38,868 nucleotides of DNA, taken from Nitrospira sp. (GTDB taxonomy: Bacteria; Nitrospirota; Nitrospiria; Nitrospirales; Nitrospiraceae). Shown here one piece after another: positions 37,178 to 38,868 of the stretch (position 1 is the stretch's first letter; each line of letters starts with the position of its first letter). The position numbers were made by a program, and so were the translations under genes. The stretch is from contig JAEURX010000022.1 in assembly GCA_016788885.1 (NCBI GenBank), positions 1 to 38,868 on the forward strand. Direction: 5' to 3'. A model generated the notes under the pieces. That model made no database searches. It saw nothing but the letters and a program-made list of their open reading frames with translations, and was not told where the DNA came from.

Positions 37178-38868
37178 TCCAGAACGCCACCGCCGGGATC
37201 GGGCGGCTGCTGTCGCACCTCGACCTCATCCAGGGCGATGTGGAGGAAGCGCGCGCATTTCTGAAACTGTTGGGGTGGGACCTGCCGCCCGGCCTGGATG
37301 ACATCGGTCTAGCCGCACTCAATCTCAGCGATTTCCTCACCAAGCTCGACGCAGTCCTCGGCGCATCCGATACCGAATGGAACGACGACCTGGCCATGGC
37401 GGGCCGCATTGCTGACCTCGCGCTCGCGATCGAAGCCCTCACGCAGCAGATTCACCAGTTGGCGCAGACCCTGCCCGCCAGGCTGGCATATTTCGGCGAC
37501 TATGTGGAGCGCACGCAGATCCACAAGGAACTGCCGAGACGCCTCTTCGATTTTCTCGCCGCGAATTTCTTGTCGCAGGCCTCGCCGCTGACCTATGCCT
37601 CCCTGCACCTACTGAACATCATCGACTACCCCTATTACGCCGCTGATCCGACGAGGTTCCAAGTCGAACACGTCCGCGCCACGATCAACTATTACCTCTT
37701 CAAGGTGGCGGTCACACAGCCCGACCAACTCTTTACCGAGGCCTACGGCTGGCACACACCCGACTTCCAGTCGATGACCTTTCTCACCAGGTTGAGCCAG
37801 TTGCTGCAAACGCTGGGGTTACGAAACCGTATCCAACCCATGAGTCCGCAGGCGCAAGAGGCCTGGTTGGGGCGAGTCGAATCGAGTTCCAACCCGCCGC
37901 CGCAACTCATCACCTTCCTGCACGAGGAACGTGGAGCCGCGTTCGGAGTGCGGTTAGGCCTCTCGCTTTTCGGCGCCGCCCCCACGTCGGCGGGCGCGAG
38001 TGATGCCGGACTCGGCCTCGCCCCCATCATTCAAGGCCGCGCGGAAGGCACGATCCCCTTTCCGCGTTTGGAAGACACCCGCATCGAATGGTCCGGCGAC
38101 GTGGCGGTGCTGAAACGGCTGGCAGTGATCCTCAGGCCAGGGCAGGACCTCACCGTGCGCAAGGGAGCCGGGCTCGCCGATGCCCTCAACGGACGCCTCA
38201 CGCTGGGCCTGCGGCACGGCCAACCGGCCGGCGAGTTCAAACCATTGATTCGATTACCCGGCGGCTCAGCCCTACGGTATCAGCAGTTTTCCGTCGCAGG
38301 TGGACTCGATGCCTCCTCGGCCACCCGGATGGAGACGTTCGTCGAGCTTGCGCTGCTGGGACTCCGCTTCGACCTCTCGCTCGCAGAGGCAGACCACTTT
38401 ATCCAAGGCACGGTTGGGCGTGAGTCTGTCCAGGCCCCGTTCGACCTTACCATGCGCTGGAGCAGCAGAGAGGGACTGTCGTTCTCCGGTAGCGGCGGAC
38501 TCCACGTGTCGTTGCCGTTGCAGCAGGCCATCGGCCCCGTGAAGCTGGATGCGGCCCACATCGGTATCGACGTGGGCGAAGCGGGCATCGATACGGAAAC
38601 CAGTGTCAACGCCCGCTTGGTGCTCGGCCCCGTCACCGCAACCGTCGAACGGATCGGTGTCACCGTCGCCCTCTCCTTCCAGGAAGGCAACCTTGGCCCC
38701 TTCGGCCTGACGCCGCGCTTCAAGCCCCCGACCGGCCTCGGTCTGGTGGTGACGACACCGGGGGTCACCGGGGGCGGCTTCCTGGGCTTTGATCCCCAGC
38801 GGGCCGAATACAGCGGGATGTTGCAGTTGGAGCTGGCCGAGACCCTCGCCCTCAAGGCCCTGGGCCTG
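37162..38868 (+). CDS. Large DUF6603-like protein (partial, runs off window)
   Basis: An open frame of 569 codons from the ATG at 37162, with AAGGAT about nine bases upstream and 16 nt inside the end of the PLD gene. The first ~270 residues are helical (IGRLLSHLDLIQGDVEEARAF, DFLTKLDAVLG, YYLFKVAVTQPDQLF). After about residue 270 it becomes beta-rich with repeating Gly-rich strands (GLSFSGSGGLHVSLPL, NARLVLGPVTATVERIGVTV) and the stretch RFKPPTGLGLVVTTPGVTGGGFLGFDP, followed by YSGMLQLEL, which I associate with DUF6603. Members are very long and of unknown function. Tight coupling to a PLD-like gene suggests joint action, perhaps on lipids or at membranes (inference). Confidence 0.75.
   Translation, partial: MADHLVQNATAGIGRLLSHLDLIQGDVEEARAFLKLLGWDLPPGLDDIGLAALNLSDFLTKLDAVLGASDTEWNDDLAMAGRIADLALAIEALTQQIHQLAQTLPARLAYFGDYVERTQIHKELPRRLFDFLAANFLSQASPLTYASLHLLNIIDYPYYAADPTRFQVEHVRATINYYLFKVAVTQPDQLFTEAYGWHTPDFQSMTFLTRLSQLLQTLGLRNRIQPMSPQAQEAWLGRVESSSNPPPQLITFLHEERGAAFGVRLGLSLFGAAPTSAGASDAGLGLAPIIQGRAEGTIPFPRLEDTRIEWSGDVAVLKRLAVILRPGQDLTVRKGAGLADALNGRLTLGLRHGQPAGEFKPLIRLPGGSALRYQQFSVAGGLDASSATRMETFVELALLGLRFDLSLAEADHFIQGTVGRESVQAPFDLTMRWSSREGLSFSGSGGLHVSLPLQQAIGPVKLDAAHIGIDVGEAGIDTETSVNARLVLGPVTATVERIGVTVALSFQEGNLGPFGLTPRFKPPTGLGLVVTTPGVTGGGFLGFDPQRAEYSGMLQLELAETLALKALGL

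Overview
The window is GC-rich, gene-dense chromosomal DNA from a Gram-negative bacterium. The mix of genes suggests a Nitrospirota member, most likely Nitrospira. The evidence is giant LEPR-XLL surface proteins, regulators that join a MalT-like ATPase/TPR body to a winged-helix/BTAD output, a DUF3015-type lipoprotein, a DUF6496-type basic protein and a FadL-type porin. This taxonomic call is an inference from gene content; no rRNA or marker gene is present.

Left part (1-24246, all minus strand): in transcription order there are two large MalT/BTAD regulators with an ATGA stop/start overlap (24246-17804), an orphan regulator that keeps only the winged-helix/BTAD output (17107-16268), a 3315-residue repeat protein (16136-6189) and the N-terminal 1906 residues of a second one (5718 to the window edge). 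The two giants are paralogues. They share an N-terminal LEPR-XLL motif, a CARDB-like segment and an Ig-like domain, then diverge into arrays of putative-Ig (He_PIG), cadherin-like, Calx-beta and HAF repeats. A short GGGGGACA-type intergenic repeat flanks the orphan regulator. The simplest reading is a surface-protein locus with its own regulators, but the regulatory link is inferred from order and orientation only.

Middle part (24247-29849): housekeeping or metabolic genes. These are a FadL/OmpP1 outer-membrane channel, a CobW/G3E GTPase, a PAP2 phosphatase convergent with it, a small basic DUF6496-like protein and a GH15 glucoamylase/trehalase-like enzyme.

Right part (29850-38868): accessory DNA with clear signs of turnover. 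A decayed IS3-family element (29973-31251) has a preserved A7G slippage site, but its orfB carries four nonsense codons and a frameshift. Its right end cuts off a WTH/LFYN-repeat gene that also has an internal amber codon. That broken gene sits directly downstream of a TIR-domain membrane protein, whose leader carries a hairpin abutting the Shine-Dalgarno. Beyond it lie a perfect 43-bp palindrome and a decayed winged-helix regulator fragment related to the regulators in the left part. The window ends with a lipoprotein, then a two-HKD phospholipase D-like protein overlapping by 16 nt a large DUF6603-like protein that runs off the edge. The TIR/WTH pair and the PLD/DUF6603 pair are the best candidates for poorly described systems.
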